Shown here: positions 36,141-49,324 of the stretch, one piece after another
How positions within the stretch are numbered: the first letter of the stretch is position 1
How the letters are laid out: each line of letters begins with the position of its first letter
Source: Alentia gelatinosa
Taxonomy: Eukaryota > Annelida > Polychaeta > Phyllodocida > Polynoidae
Assembly: GCA_950022655.1 (NCBI GenBank)
Contig: OX465589.1
Location: 31,907,970 to 31,971,969, forward strand
Reading direction: 5' to 3'
Length of the DNA: 64,000 bases
Translations under genes and position numbers: made by a program
Notes under the pieces: model-generated
The model's input: the letters and a program-made list of their open reading frames with translations, nothing else
Databases searched by the model: none
What the model was told of the DNA's origin: nothing

Positions 36141-37091
36141 ACTTAATTGGTCGCTAGTTTATGCAGCGACCTTGATATTGACTGCACTTGTTACTGATAG
36201 ATTGGCCATCAACCCCTGTCTGTGCTGAGCTCCTCACTCTCAGTCGGATAGATTGACGTGCCGTACCGTACGCAGAATTTAACTCACTGTCGCCCAAATT
36301 ATCATAGCCCAAGACATCTAAGGATGATACGTACCAAATGCGGATATTCACTTCCAGTTAGAATTCAGCCATGAGACTTTAACACCAGTTAGGGACACAT
36401 ATAACCTACGATCACCTAAAATATGAAGAAAATCGGCCAATTAGATCTAACGATATTCGTGTTTGAATCTGGTTGTATCAAATGCTGCTCTGGTGGCCAG
36501 AGTAGGCCTACTTAATTGGTCGCTAGTTTATGCAGCGACCTTGATATTGACTGCACTTGTTACTGATAGATTGGCCATCAACCCCTGTCTGTGCTGAGCT
36601 CCTCACTCTCAGTCGAATAGATTGACGTGCCGTACCGTACGCAGAATTTAACTGATTGTCGTCCAAATTATCATAGCCCAAGACATCTGAGGATGATGCG
36701 TACCAAATGCGGAAATTCACTTCCCGTTGGAATATGGCCATGAAACTTTAACACCAGTTAGGGACACATATAACCTACGATCACCTAAAATATGAAGAAA
36801 ATCGGCCGCTTGGATCTAATGACATTCACGTTTGAATATGGTTGTATCAAATGCTGCTCTGGTGGCCAGTGTACTGACGCTGGGTGACTATGATAAGAAC
36901 TAACGTTTTAATTGACAGGTCCTGCCACCTGGTGTATTATGTGAAACCAGGTTCCTCACTACATTCATAACGCCCTTAACATGCCCTCTTCCTGTCAGAC
37001 TCAGTGGTCTAGAGGTAATGTCAGCAAGGGAAACCTATAGTTGAGAGTTCAATCCCCTTCCATGCAGAGCGGTTTTTTTTTCAAGAGTCAT
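35353..37091 (+). repeat. Unit 21, hybrid B2 (1739 bp)
   Basis: A 35353-36134 (782 bp), B1 36135-36503, B2 36504-36872, C 36873-37091. B2 has B1-type gacgtgccgtaccg near 36623 inside an otherwise B2-type copy, a likely conversion tract, plus actgattgtc. B1 ends ggccagagt. The five-unit register is lost here. Confidence 0.94.
36998..37081 (+). promoter_or_regulatory. tRNA-like Pol III module 22
   Basis: Boxes intact; two changes between them (ggtaatgtc at 37018, cctatagttg); tract gg+T9. Confidence 0.55.
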
Positions 37092-38850
37092 GGGTGAGAC
37101 AGTTAGGCTGGGTGAGACAGACTCAGGCAGAGTGAGACAGACTCAGGCAGGGTGAGACAGACTCGGGAAGGGTGAGTTGAGACAGACTCAGGCAGGGTGA
37201 GACAGACTCTGGCAGGATGATGAGAGACAGACTCAGGCAGGGTATAAAAGACACGGGCAGGGCGAGATAGGCTTGGGCAGGGTGATGAGAAACAGACTTG
37301 GACAATGTGAGACAGACATGGGCAGGATAATGTGAGACAAACTGGGGCAGGGTGAGACAGAGTCAGGCAGGGTGAGACAGACTCAGGAAGGGTGAGGTGA
37401 GACAGAGTCAGGCAGGGTGAGACAGACTTGGGCAGGGTGATGAGAGACAGACTCAGGCAGGGTATGACAGACTTGGGTAGAGCGACATAGACTTGAGCAG
37501 AGTGATGAGAGACAGACTGGGGCAGGGTGAGACAGACTCACACAGGATGAGACAGACTCAGACAGGGTGAGACAGACTCGGGCAGGGTTAGGTAATACAG
37601 ACTCAGGCAGGGTGAAACAGACTCGGTCAGGGTGAGGGGAGACAGACAGAGGGAGGGTATAACAGACATTGGCAGTTTCAGGTTAGACAGACTAGGGTAG
37701 GTCGAGACAGACTGGGGCAGGGTAAGTTGAGACAGACGGGGACAGGGTGAGAAAGACATGGGCAGGATAATGAGAGACAGACTGGGGCAGGGTTAGACAG
37801 AGTCAGGCAGGGTGAGACAGACTCAGGAAGGGTGAGACAATCTCGGGCAGGGTGATGAGAGACAGACTCAGGGAGGGTATGACAGACTCGGGCAGGCCTA
37901 CTTAATTGGTCGCTAGTTTATGCAGCGACCTTGATATTGACTGCACTTGTTACTGATAGATTGGCCATCAACCCCTGTCTGTGCTGAGCTCCTCACTCTC
38001 AGTCGGATAGATTGACGTGCCGTACCGTACGCAGAATTTAACTCACTGTCGCCCAAATTATCATAGCCCAAGACATCTAAGGATGATACGTACCAAATGC
38101 GGATATTCACTTCCAGTTAGAATTCAGCCATGAGACTTTAACATTAGTTAGGGACACATATAACCTACGATCACCTAAAATATGAAGAAAATCGGCCAAT
38201 TAGATCTAACGATATTCGTGTTTGAATCTGGTTGTATCAAATGCTGCTCTGGTGGCCAGTGTAGGCCTACTTAATTGGTCGCTAGTTTATGCAGCGACCT
38301 TGATATTGACTGCACTTGTTACTGATAGATTGGCCATCAACCCCTGTCTGTGCTGAGCTCCTCACTCTCAGTCAAATAGATTGATGGGCTTTACCTTACG
38401 CAGAATTTAACTGACTGTCGTCCAAATTATCATAGCCCAAGACATCTGAGGATGATGCGTACCAAATGCGGAAATTCACTTCCCGTTGGAATATGGCCAT
38501 GAAACTTTAACACCAGTTAGGGACACATATAACCTACGATCACCTAAAATATGAAGAAAATCGGCCGCTTGGATCTAACGACATTCACGTTTGAATATGG
38601 TTGTATCAAATGCTGCTCTGGTGGCCAGTGTACTGACGCTGGGTGACTATGATAAGAACTAACGTTTTAATTGACAGGTCCTGCCACCTGGTGTATTATG
38701 TGAAACCAGGTTCCTCACTACATGCATAACGCCCTTAACATGCCATCTTCCTGTCAGACTCAGTGGTCTAGAGGTAGTGTCAGCAAGGGAAACCTATGGT
38801 TGAGAGTTCAATCCCCTTCCATGCAGAGCGGTTTTTTTTTCAAGAGTCAT
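37092..38850 (+). repeat. Unit 22 (1759 bp)
   Basis: A 37092-37893, B1 37894-38262, B2 38263-38631, C 38632-38850. A has gtgaggggagac near 37637 and acattggcag near 37668, both repeated at +5237. C has catgcataac at 38724. Confidence 0.94.
38757..38840 (+). promoter_or_regulatory. tRNA-like Pol III module 23
   Basis: Boxes intact; tract gg+T9. Immediately upstream are catgcataac and gccatctt. Confidence 0.55.
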
Positions 38851-40589
38851 GGGTGAGACAGTTAGGCTGGGTGAGACAGACTCAGGCAGAGTGAGACAGA
38901 CTCAGGCAGGGTGAGACAGACTCGGGAAGGGTGAGTTGAGACAGACTCAGGCAGGGTGAGACAGACTCTGGCAGGATGATGAGAGACAGACTCAGGCAGG
39001 GTATAAAAGACACGGGCAGGGCGAGATAGGCTTGGGCAGGGTGATGAGAAACAGACTTGGACAATGTGAGACAGACATGGGCAGGATAATGTGAGACAAA
39101 CTGGGTCAGGGTGAGACAGAGTCAGGCAGGGTGAGACAGACTCAGGAAGGGTGAGGTGAGACAGAGTCAGGCAGGGTGATGAGAGACAGACTCAGGCAGG
39201 GTATGACAGACTTGGGTAGAGCGACATAGACTTGAGCAGAGTGATGAGAGACAGACTGGGGCAGGGTGAGACAGACTCAGACAGGATGAGACAGACTCAG
39301 ACAGGGTGAGACAGACTCGGGCAGGGTTAGGTAATACAGACTCAGGCAGGGTGAAACAGACTCGGTCAGGGTGAAGGGAGACAGACAGAGGGAGGGTATA
39401 ACAGACATGGGCAGTTTCAGGTTAGACAGACTAGGGTAGGTCGAGACAGACTGGGGCAGGGTAAGTTGAGACAGACTGGGACAGGGTGAGAAAGACATGG
39501 GCAGGATAATGAGAGACAGACTGGGGCAGGGTTAGACAGAGTCAGGCAGGGTGAGACAGACTCGGGAAGGGTGAGACAATCTCGGGCAGGGTGATGAGAG
39601 ACAGACTCAGGGAGGGTATGACAGACTCGGGCAGGCCTACTTAATTGGTCGCTAGTTTATGCAGCGACCTTGATATTGACTGCACTTGTTACTGATAGAT
39701 TGGCCATCAACCCCTGTCTGTGCTGAGCTCCTCACTCTCAGTCGGATAGATTGACGTGCCGTACCGTACGCAGAATTTAACTCACTGTCGCCCAAATTAT
39801 CATAGCCCAAGACATCTAAGGATGATACGTACCAAATGCGGATATTCACTTCCAGTTAGAATTCAGCCATGAGACTTTAACATTAGTTAGGGACACATAT
39901 AACCTACGATCACCTAAAATATGAAGAAAATCGGCCAATTAGATCTAACGATATTCGTGTTTGAATCTGGTTGTATCAAATGCTGCTCTGGTGGCCAGTG
40001 TAGGCCTACTTAATTGGTCGCTAGTTTATGCAGCGACCTTGATATTGACTGCACTTGTTACTGATAGATTGGCCATCAACCCCTGTCTGTGCTGAGCTCC
40101 TCACTCTCAGTCAAATAGATTGATGGGCCTTACCTTACGCAGAATTTAACTGACTGTCGTCCAAATTATCATAGCCCAAGACATCTGAGGATGATGCGTA
40201 CCAAATGCGGAAATTCACTTCCCGTTGGAATATGGCCATGAAACTTTAACACCAGTTAGGGACACATATAACCTACGATCACCTAAAATATGAAGAAAAT
40301 CGGCCGCTTGGATCTAACGACATTCACGTTTGAATATGGTTGTATCAAATGCTGCTCTGGTGGCCAGTGTACTGACGCTGGGTGACTATGATAAGAACTA
40401 ACGTTTTGATTGACAGGTCCTGCCACCTGGTGTATTATGTGAAACCAGGTTCCTCACTACATTCATAACGCCCTTAACATGCCCTTTTCCTGTCAGACTC
40501 AGTGGTCTAGAGGTAGTGTCAGCAAGGGAAACCTATGGTTGAGAGTTCAATCCCCTTCCATGCAGAGCGGTTTTTTTTTCAAGAGTCAT
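38851..40589 (+). repeat. Unit 23 (1739 bp)
   Basis: A 38851-39632 (782 bp; here the missing 20-bp copy is the acttgggcaggg one, not the agtcaggcaggg one), B1 39633-40001, B2 40002-40370, C 40371-40589. C has ttttgattgac at 40408. Confidence 0.94.
40496..40579 (+). promoter_or_regulatory. tRNA-like Pol III module 24
   Basis: Boxes intact; tract gg+T9. Confidence 0.55.
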
Positions 40590-42328
40590 GGGTGAGACAG
40601 TTAGGCTGGGTGAGACAGACTCAGGCAGAGTGAGACAGACTCAGGCAGGGTGAGACAGACTCGGGAAGGGTGAGTTGAGACAGACTCAGGCAGGGTGAGA
40701 CAGACTCTGGCAGGATGATGAGAGACAGACTCAGGCAGGGTATAAAAGACACGGGCAGGGTGAGATAGGCTTGGGCAGGGTGATGAGAAACAGACTTGGA
40801 CAATGTGAGACAGACATGGGCAGGATAATGTGAGACAAACTGGGGCAGGGTGAGACAGAGTCAGGCAGGGTGAGACAGACTCAGGAAGGGTGAGGTGAGA
40901 CAGACTTGGGCAGGGTGATGAGAGACAGACTCAGGCAGGGTATGACAGACTTGGGTAGAGCGACATAGACTTGAGCAGAGTGATGAGAGACAGACTGGGG
41001 CAGGGTGAGACAGACTCACACAGGATGAGACAGACTCAGACAGGGTGAGACAGACTCGGGCAGGGTTAGGTAATACAGACTCAGGCAGGGTGAAACAGAC
41101 TCGGTCAGGGTGAAGGGAGACAGACAGAGGGAGGGTATAACAGACATGGGCAGTTTCAGGTTAGACAGACTAGGGTAGGTCGAGACAGACTGGGGCAGGG
41201 TAAGTTGAGACAGACGGGGACAGGGTGAGAAAGACATGGGCAGGATAATGAGAGACAGACTGGGGCAGGGTTAGACAGAGTCAGGCAGGGTGAGACAGAC
41301 TCGGGAAGGGTGAGACAATCTCGGGCAGGGTGATGAGAGACAGACTCAGGGAGGGTATGACAGACTCGGGCAGGCCTACTTAATTGGTCGCTAGTTTATG
41401 CAGCGACCTTGATATTGACTGCACTTGTTACTGATAGATTGGCCATCAACCCCTGTCTGTGCTGAGCTCCTCACTCTCAGTCGGATAGATTGACTTGCCG
41501 TACCGTACGCAGAATTTAACTCACTGTCGCCCAAATTATCATAGCCCAAGACATCTAAGGATGATACGTACCAAATGCGGATATTCACTTCCAGTTAGAA
41601 TTCAGCCATGAGACTTTAACACCAGTTAGGGACACATATAACCTACGATCACCTAAAATATGAAGAAAATCGGCCAATTAGATCTAACGATATTCGTGTT
41701 TGAATCTGGTTGTATCAAATGCTGCTCTGGTGGCCAGTGTAGGCCTACTTAATTGGTCGCTAGTTTATGCAGCGACCTTGATATTGACTGCACTTGTTAC
41801 TGATAGATTGGCCATCAACCCCTGTCTGTGCTGAGCTCCTCACTCTCAGTCGAATAGATTGATGGGCCTTACCTTACGCAGAATTTAACTGACTGTCGTC
41901 CAAATTATCATAGCCCAAGACATCTGAGGATGATGCGTACCAAATGCGGAAATTCACTTCCCGTTGGAATATGGCCATGAAACTTTAACACCAGTTAGGG
42001 ACACATATAACCTACGATCACCTAAAATATGAAGAAAATCGGCCGCTTGGATCTAATGACATTCACGTTTGAATATGGTTGTATCAAATGCTGCTCTGGT
42101 GGCCAGTGTACTGACGCTGGGTGACTATGATAAGAACTAACGTTTTAATTGACAGGTCCTGCCACCTGGTGTATTATGTGAAACCAGGTTCCTCACTACA
42201 TTCATAACGCCCTTAACATGCCCTCTTCCTGTCAGACTCAGTGGTCTAGAGGTAATGTCAGCAAGGGAAACCTATAGTTGAGAGTTCAATCCCCTTCCAT
42301 GCAGAGCGGTTTTTTTTTCAAGAGTCAT
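40590..42328 (+). repeat. Unit 24 (1739 bp)
   Basis: A 40590-41371 (782 bp, lacking the agtcaggcaggg copy), B1 41372-41740 (gacttgccg near 41493), B2 41741-42109 (taatgacatt near 42055), C 42110-42328 (ggtaatgtc at 42255, cctatagttg). Confidence 0.94.
42235..42318 (+). promoter_or_regulatory. tRNA-like Pol III module 25
   Basis: Boxes intact; same two internal changes as module 22, 5237 bp away; tract gg+T9. Confidence 0.55.
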
Positions 42329-44087
42329 GGGTGAGACAGTTAGGCTGGGTGAGACAGACTCAGGCAGAGTGAGACAGACTCAGGCAGGGTGAGACAGACT
42401 CGGGAAGGGTGAGTTGAGACAGACTCAAGCAGGGTGAGACAGACTCTGGCAGGATGATGAGAGACAGACTCAGGCAGGGTATAAAAGACACGGGCAGGGC
42501 GAGATAGGCTTGGGCAGGGTGATGAGAAACAGACTTGGACAATGTGAGACAGACATGGGCAGGATAATGTGAGACAAACTGGGGCAGGGTGAGACAGAGT
42601 CAGGCAGGGTGAGACAGACTCAGGAAGGGTGAGGTGAGACAGAGTCAGGCAGGGTGAGACAGACTTGGGCAGGGTGATGAGAGACAGACTCAGGCAGGGT
42701 ATGACAGACTTGGGTAGAGCGACATAGACTTGAGCAGAGTGATGAGAGACAGACTGGGGCAGGGTGAGACAGACTCACACAGGATGAGACAGACTCAGAC
42801 AGGGTGAGACAGACTCGGGCAGGGTTAGGTAATACAGACTCAGGCAGGGTGAAACAGACTCGGTCAGGGTGAGGGGAGACAGACAGAGGGAGGGTATAAC
42901 AGACATTGGCAGTTTCAGGTTAGACAGACTAGGGTAGGTCGAGACAGACTGGGGCAGGGTAAGTTGAGACAGACGGGGACAGGGTGAGAAAGACATGGGC
43001 AGGATAATGAGAGACAGACTGGGGCAGGGTTAGACAGAGTCAGGCAGGGTGAGACAGACTCGGGAAGGGTGAGACAATCTCGGGCAGGGTGATGAGAGAC
43101 AGACTCAGGGAGGGTATGACAGACTCGGGCAGGCCTACTTAATTGGTCGCTAGTTTATGCAGCGACCTTGATATTGACTGCACTTGTTACTGATAGATTG
43201 GCCATCAACCCCTGTCTGTGCTGAGCTCCTCACTCTCAGTCGGATAGATTGACGTGCCGTACCGTACGCAGAATTTAACTCACTGTCGCCCAAATTATCA
43301 TAGCCCAAGACATCTAAGGATGATACGTACCAAATGCGGATATTCACTTCCAGTTAGAATTCAGCCATGAGACTTTAACATTAGTTAGGGACACATATAA
43401 CCTACGATCACCTAAAATATGAAGAAAATCGGCCAATTAGATCTAACGATATTCGTGTTTGAATCTGGTTGTATCAAATGCTGCTCTGGTGGCCAGTGTA
43501 GGCCTACTTAATTGGTCGCTAGTTTATGCAGCGACCTTGATATTGACTGCACTTGTTACTGATAGATTGGCCATCGACCCCTGTCTGTGCTGAGCTCCTC
43601 ACTCTCAGTCAAATAGATTGATGGGCTTTACCTTACGCAGAATTTAACTGACTGTCGTCCAAATTATCATAGCCCAAGACATCTGAGGATGATGCGTACC
43701 AAATGCGGAAATTCACTTCCCGTTGGAATATGGCCATGAAACTTTAACACCAGTTAGGGACACATATAACCTACGATCACCTAAAATATGAAGAAAATCG
43801 GCCGCTTGGATCTAACGACATTCACGTTTGAATATGGTTGTATCAAATGCTGCTCTGGTGGCCAGTGTACTGACGCTGGGTGACTATGATAAGAACTAAC
43901 GTTTTAATTGACAGGTCCTGCCACCTGGTGTATTATGTGAAACCAGGTTCCTCACTACATGCATAACGCCCTTAACATGCCATCTTCCTGTCAGACTCAG
44001 TGGTCTAGAGGTAGTGTCAGCAAGGGAAACCTATGGTTGAGAGTTCAATCCCCTTCCATGCAGAGCGGTTTTTTTTTCAAGAGTCAT
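42329..44087 (+). repeat. Unit 25 (1759 bp)
   Basis: A 42329-43130, B1 43131-43499, B2 43500-43868, C 43869-44087. In register with unit 22 at +5237: gtgaggggagac and acattggcag in A, catgcataac at 43961 in C. B2 has catcgacccc near 43575. Confidence 0.94.
43994..44077 (+). promoter_or_regulatory. tRNA-like Pol III module 26
   Basis: Boxes intact; tract gg+T9; copy of module 23 at +5237. Confidence 0.55.
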
Positions 44088-45826
44088 GGGTGAGACAGTT
44101 AGGCTGGGTGAGACAGACTCAGGCAGAGTGAGACAGACTCAGGCAGGGTGAGACAGACTCGGGAAGGGTGAGTTGAGACAGACTCAGGCAGGGTGAGACA
44201 GACTCTGGCAGGATGATGAGAGACAGACTCAGGCAGGGTATAAAAGACACGGGCAGGGCGAGATAGGCTTGGGCAGGGTGATGAGAAACAGACTTGGACA
44301 ATGTGAGACAGACATGGGCAGGATAATGTGAGACAAACTGGGGCAGGGTGAGACAGAGTCAGGCAGGGTGAGACAGACTCAGGAAGGGTGAGGTGAGACA
44401 GAGTCAGGCAGGGTGATGAGAGACAGACTCAGGCAGGGTATGACAGACTTGGGTAGAGCGACATAGACTTGAGCAGAGTGATGAGAGACAGACTGGGGCA
44501 GGGTGAGACAGACTCACACAGGATGAGACAGACTCAGACAGGGTGAGACAGACTCGGGCAGGGTTAGGTAATACAGACTCAGGCAGGGTGAAACAGACTC
44601 GGTCAGGGTGAGGGGAGACAGACAGAGGGAGGGTATAACAGACATTGGCAGTTTCAGGTTAGACAGACTAGGGTAGGTCGAGACAGACTGGGGCAGGGTA
44701 AGTTGAGACAGACGGGGACAGGGTGAGAAAGACATGGGCAGGATAATGAGAGACAGACTGGGGCAGGGTTAGACAGAGTCAGGCAGGGTGAGACAGACTC
44801 GGGAAGGGTGAGACAATCTCGGGCAGGGTGATGAGAGACAGACTCAGGGAGGGTATGACAGACTCGGGCAGGCCTACTTAATTGGTCGCTAGTTTATGCA
44901 GCGACCTTGATATTGACTGCACTTGTTACTGATAGATTGGCCATCAACCCCTGTCTGTGCTGAGCTCCTCACTCTCAGTCGGATAGATTGACGTGCCGTA
45001 CCGTACGCAGAATTTAACTCACTGTCGCCCAAATTATCATAGCCCAAGACATCTAAGGATGATACGTACCAAATGCGGATATTCACTTCCAGTTAGAATT
45101 CAGCCATGAGACTTTAACATTAGTTAGGGACACATATAACCTACGATCACCTAAAATATGAAGAAAATCGGCCAATTAGATCTAACGATATTCGTGTTTG
45201 AATCTGGTTGTATCAAATGCTGCTCTGGTGGCCAGTGTAGGCCTACTTAATTGGTCGCTAGTTTATGCAGCGACCTTGATATTGACTGCACTTGTTACTG
45301 ATAGATTGGCCATCAACCCCTGTCTGTGCTGAGCTCCTCACTCTCAGTCAAATAGATTGATGGGCCTTACCTTACGCAGAATTTAACTGACTGTCGTCCA
45401 AATTATCATAGCCCAAGACATCTGAGGATGATGCGTACCAAATGCGGAAATTCACTTCCCGTTGGAATATGGCCATGAAACTTTAACACCAGTTAGGGAC
45501 ACATATAACCTACGATCACCTAAAATATGAAGAAAATCGGCCGCTTGGATCTAACGACATTCACGTTTGAATATGGTTGTATCAAATGCTGCTCTGGTGG
45601 CCAGTGTACTGACGCTGGGTGACTATGATAAGAACTAACGTTTTGATTGACAGGTCCTGCCACCTGGTGTATTATGTGAAACCAGGTTCCTCACTACATT
45701 CATAACGCCCTTAACATGCCCTTTTCCTGTCAGACTCAGTGGTCTAGAGGTAGTGTCAGCAAGGGAAACCTATGGTTGAGAGTTCAATCCCCTTCCATGC
45801 AGAGCGGTTTTTTTTTCAAGAGTCAT
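44088..45826 (+). repeat. Unit 26 (1739 bp)
   Basis: A 44088-44869 (782 bp, lacking the acttgggcaggg copy), B1 44870-45238, B2 45239-45607, C 45608-45826. C matches unit 23 at +5237 (ttttgattgac at 45645), but A has the gtgaggggagac variant that unit 23 lacks, so the unit is a patchwork. Confidence 0.94.
45733..45816 (+). promoter_or_regulatory. tRNA-like Pol III module 27
   Basis: Boxes intact; tract gg+T9. Confidence 0.55.
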
Positions 45827-47565
45827 GGGTGAGACAGTTAGGCTGGGTGAGACAGACTCAGGCAGAGTGAGACAGACTCAGGCAGGGTGAGACAGACTCG
45901 GGAAGGGTGAGTTGAGACAGACTCAGGCAGGGTGAGACAGACTCTGGCAGGATGATGAGAGACAGACTCAGGCAGGGTATAAAAGACACGGGCAGGGCGA
46001 GATAGGCTTGGGCAGGGTGATGAGAAACAGACTTGGACAATGTGAGACAGACATGGGCAGGATAATGTGAGACAAACTGGGGCAGGGTGAGACAGAGTCA
46101 GGCAGGGTGAGACAGACTCAGGAAGGGTGAGGTGAGACAGACTTGGGCAGGGTGATGAAAGACAGACTCAGGCAGGGTATGACAGACTTGGGTAGAGCGA
46201 CATAGACTTGAGCAGAGTGATGAGAGACAGACTGGGGCAGGGTGAGACAGACTCACACAGGATGAGACAGACTCAGACAGGGTGAGACAGACTCGGGCAG
46301 GGTTAGGTAATACAGACTCAGGCAGGGTGAAACAGACTCGGTCAGGGTGAAGGGAGACAGACAGAGGGAGGGTATAACAGACATGGGCAGTTTCAGGTTA
46401 GACAGACTAGGGTAGGTCGAGACAGACTGGGGCAGGGTAAGTTGAGACAGACTGGGACAGGGTGAGAAAGACATGGGCAGGATAATGAGAGACAGACTGG
46501 GGCAGGGTTAGACAGAGTCAGGCAGGGTGAGACAGACTCGGGAAGGGTGAGACAATCTCGGGCAGGGTGATGAGAGACAGACTCAGGGAGGGTATGACAG
46601 ACTCGGGCAGGCCTACTTAATTGGTCGCTAGTTTATGCAGCGACCTTGATATTGACTGCACTTGTTACTGATAGATTGGCCATCAACCCCTGTCTGTGCT
46701 GAGCTCCTCACTCTCAGTCGGATAGATTGACGGGCCGTACCGTACGCAGAATTTAACTCACTGTCGCCCAAATTATCATAGCCCAAGACATCTAAGGATG
46801 ATACGTACCAAATGCGGATATTCACTTCCAGTTAAAATTCAGCCATGAGACTTTAACACCAGTTAGGGACACATATATCCTACGATCACCTAAAATATGA
46901 AGAAAATCGGCCAATTAGATCTAACGATATTCGTGTTTGAATCTGGTTGTATTAAATGCTGCTCTGGTGGCCAGTGTAGGCCTACTTAATTGGTCGCTAG
47001 TTTATGCAGCGACCTTGATATTGACTGCACTTGTTACTGATAGATTGGCCATCAACCCCTGTCTGTGCTGAGCTCCTCACTCTCAGTCGAATAGATTGAT
47101 GGGCCTTACCTTACGCAGAATTTAACTGACTGTCGTCCAAATTATCATAGCCCAAGACATCTGAGGATGATGCGTACCAAATGCGGAAATTCACTTCCCG
47201 TTGGAATATGGCCATGAAACTTTAACACCAGTTAGGGACACATATAACCTACGATCACCTAAAATATGAAGAAAATCGGCCGCTTGGATCTAACGACATT
47301 CACGTTTGAATATGGTTGTATCAAATGCTGCTCTGGTGGCCAGTGTACTGACGCTGGGTGACTATGATAAGAACTAACGTTTTAATTGACAGGTCCTGCC
47401 ACCTGGTGTATTATGTGAAACCAGGTTCCTCACTTCATTATTAACGCCCTTAACATGCCCTCTTCCTGTCAGACTCAGTGGTCTAGAGGTAGTGTCAGCA
47501 AGGGAAACCTATGGTTGAGAGTTCAATCCCCTTCCATGCAGAGCGGGTTTTTTTTCAAGAGTCAT
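45827..47565 (+). repeat. Unit 27 (1739 bp)
   Basis: A 45827-46608 (782 bp), B1 46609-46977, B2 46978-47346, C 47347-47565. B1 has gacgggccg at 46733, catatatcc and tattaaatg as private or rare changes. C has acttcattattaacg from 47432, the partner of unit 8. Confidence 0.94.
47472..47555 (+). promoter_or_regulatory. tRNA-like Pol III module 28
   Basis: Boxes intact; tract ggg+T8; copy of module 9 at +32381. Confidence 0.55.
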
Positions 47566-49324
47566 GGGTGAGACAGTTAGGCTGGGTGAGACAGACTCAG
47601 GCAGAGTGAGACAGACTCAGGCAGGGTGAGACAGACTCGGGAAGGGTGAGTTGAGACAGACTCAGGCAGGGTGAGACAGACTCTGGCAGGATGATGAGAG
47701 ACAGACTCAGGCAGGGTATAAAAGACACGGGCAGGGCGAGATAGGCTTGGGCAGGGTGATGAGAAACAGACTTGGACAATGTGAGACAGACATGGGCAGG
47801 ATAATGTGAGACAAACTGGGGCAGGGTGAGACAGAGTCAGGCAGGGTGAGACAGACTCAGGAAGGGTGAGGTGAGACAGAGTCAGGCAGGGTGAGACAGA
47901 CTTGGGCAGGGCGATGAGAGACAGACTCAGGCAGGGTATGACAGACTTGGGTAGAGCGACATAGACTTGAGCAGAGTGATGAGAGACAGACTGGGGCAGG
48001 GTGAGACAGACTCACACAGGATGAGACAGACTCAGACAGGGTGAGACAGACTCGGGCAGGGTTAGGTAATACAGACTCAGGCAGGGTGAAACAGACTCGG
48101 TCAGGGTGAAGGGAGACAGACAGAGGGAGGGTATAACAGACATGGGCAGTTTCAGGTTAGACAGACTAGGGTAGGTCGAGACAGACTGGGGCAGGGTAAG
48201 TTGAGACAGACTGGGACAGGGTGAGAAAGACATGGGCAGGATAATGAGAGACAGACTGGGGCAGGGTTAGACAGAGTCAGGCAGGGTGAGACAGACTCGG
48301 AAAGGGTGAGACAATCTCGGGCAGGGTGATGAGAGACAGACTCAGGGAGGGTATGACAGACTCGGGCAGGCCTACTTAATTGGTCGCTAGTTTATGCAGC
48401 GACCTTGATATTGACTGCACTTGTTACTGATAGATTGGCCATCAACCCCTGTCTGTGCTGAGCTCCTCACTCTCAGTCGGATAGATTGACGTGCCGTACC
48501 GTACGCAGAATTTAACTCACTGTCGCCCAAATTATCATAGCCCAAGACATCTAAGGATGATACGTACCAAATGCGGATATTCACTTCCAGTTAGAATTCA
48601 GCCATGAGACTTTAACATTAGTTAGGGACACATATAACCTACGATCACCTAAAATATGAAGAAAATCGGCCAATTAGATCTAACGATATTCGTGTTTGAA
48701 TCTGGTTGTATCAAATGCTGCTCTGGTGGCCAGTGTAGGCCTACTTAATTGGTCGCTAGTTTATGCAGCGACCTTGATATTGACTGCACTTGTTACTGAT
48801 AGATTGGCCATCAACCCCTGTCTGTGCTGAGCTCCTCACTCTCAGTCAAATAGATTGATGGGCTTTACCTTACGCAGAATTTAACTGACTGTCGTCCAAA
48901 TTATCATAGCCCAAGACATCTGAGGATGATGCGTACCAAATGCGGAAATTCACTTCCCGTTGGAATATGGCCATGAAACTTTAACACCAGTTAGGGACAC
49001 ATATAACCTACGATCACCTAAAATATGAAGAAAATCGGCCGCTTGGATCTAACGACATTCACGTTTGAATATGGTTGTATCAAATGCTGCTCTGGTGGCC
49101 AGTGTACTGACGCTGGGTGACTATGATAAGAACTAACGTTTTGATTGACAGGTCCTGCCACCTGGTGTATTATGTGAAACCAGGTTCCTCACTACATTCA
49201 TAACGCCCTTAACATGCCCTTTTCCTGTCAGACTCAGTGGTCTAGAGGAAGTGTCAGCAAGGGAAACCTATGGTTGAGAGTTCAATCCCCTTCCATGCAG
49301 AGCGGTTTTTTTTTCAAGAGTCAT
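47566..49324 (+). repeat. Unit 28 (1759 bp)
   Basis: A 47566-48367, B1 48368-48736, B2 48737-49105, C 49106-49324. A is the partner of unit 9 at +32381 (gcgatgagag near 47911, ctcggaaaggg at 48301). C has ttttgattgac at 49143 and gaggaagtg near 49248. Confidence 0.94.
49231..49314 (+). promoter_or_regulatory. tRNA-like Pol III module 29
   Basis: Boxes intact; gaggaagtg directly follows the A box (private); tract gg+T9. Confidence 0.55.
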
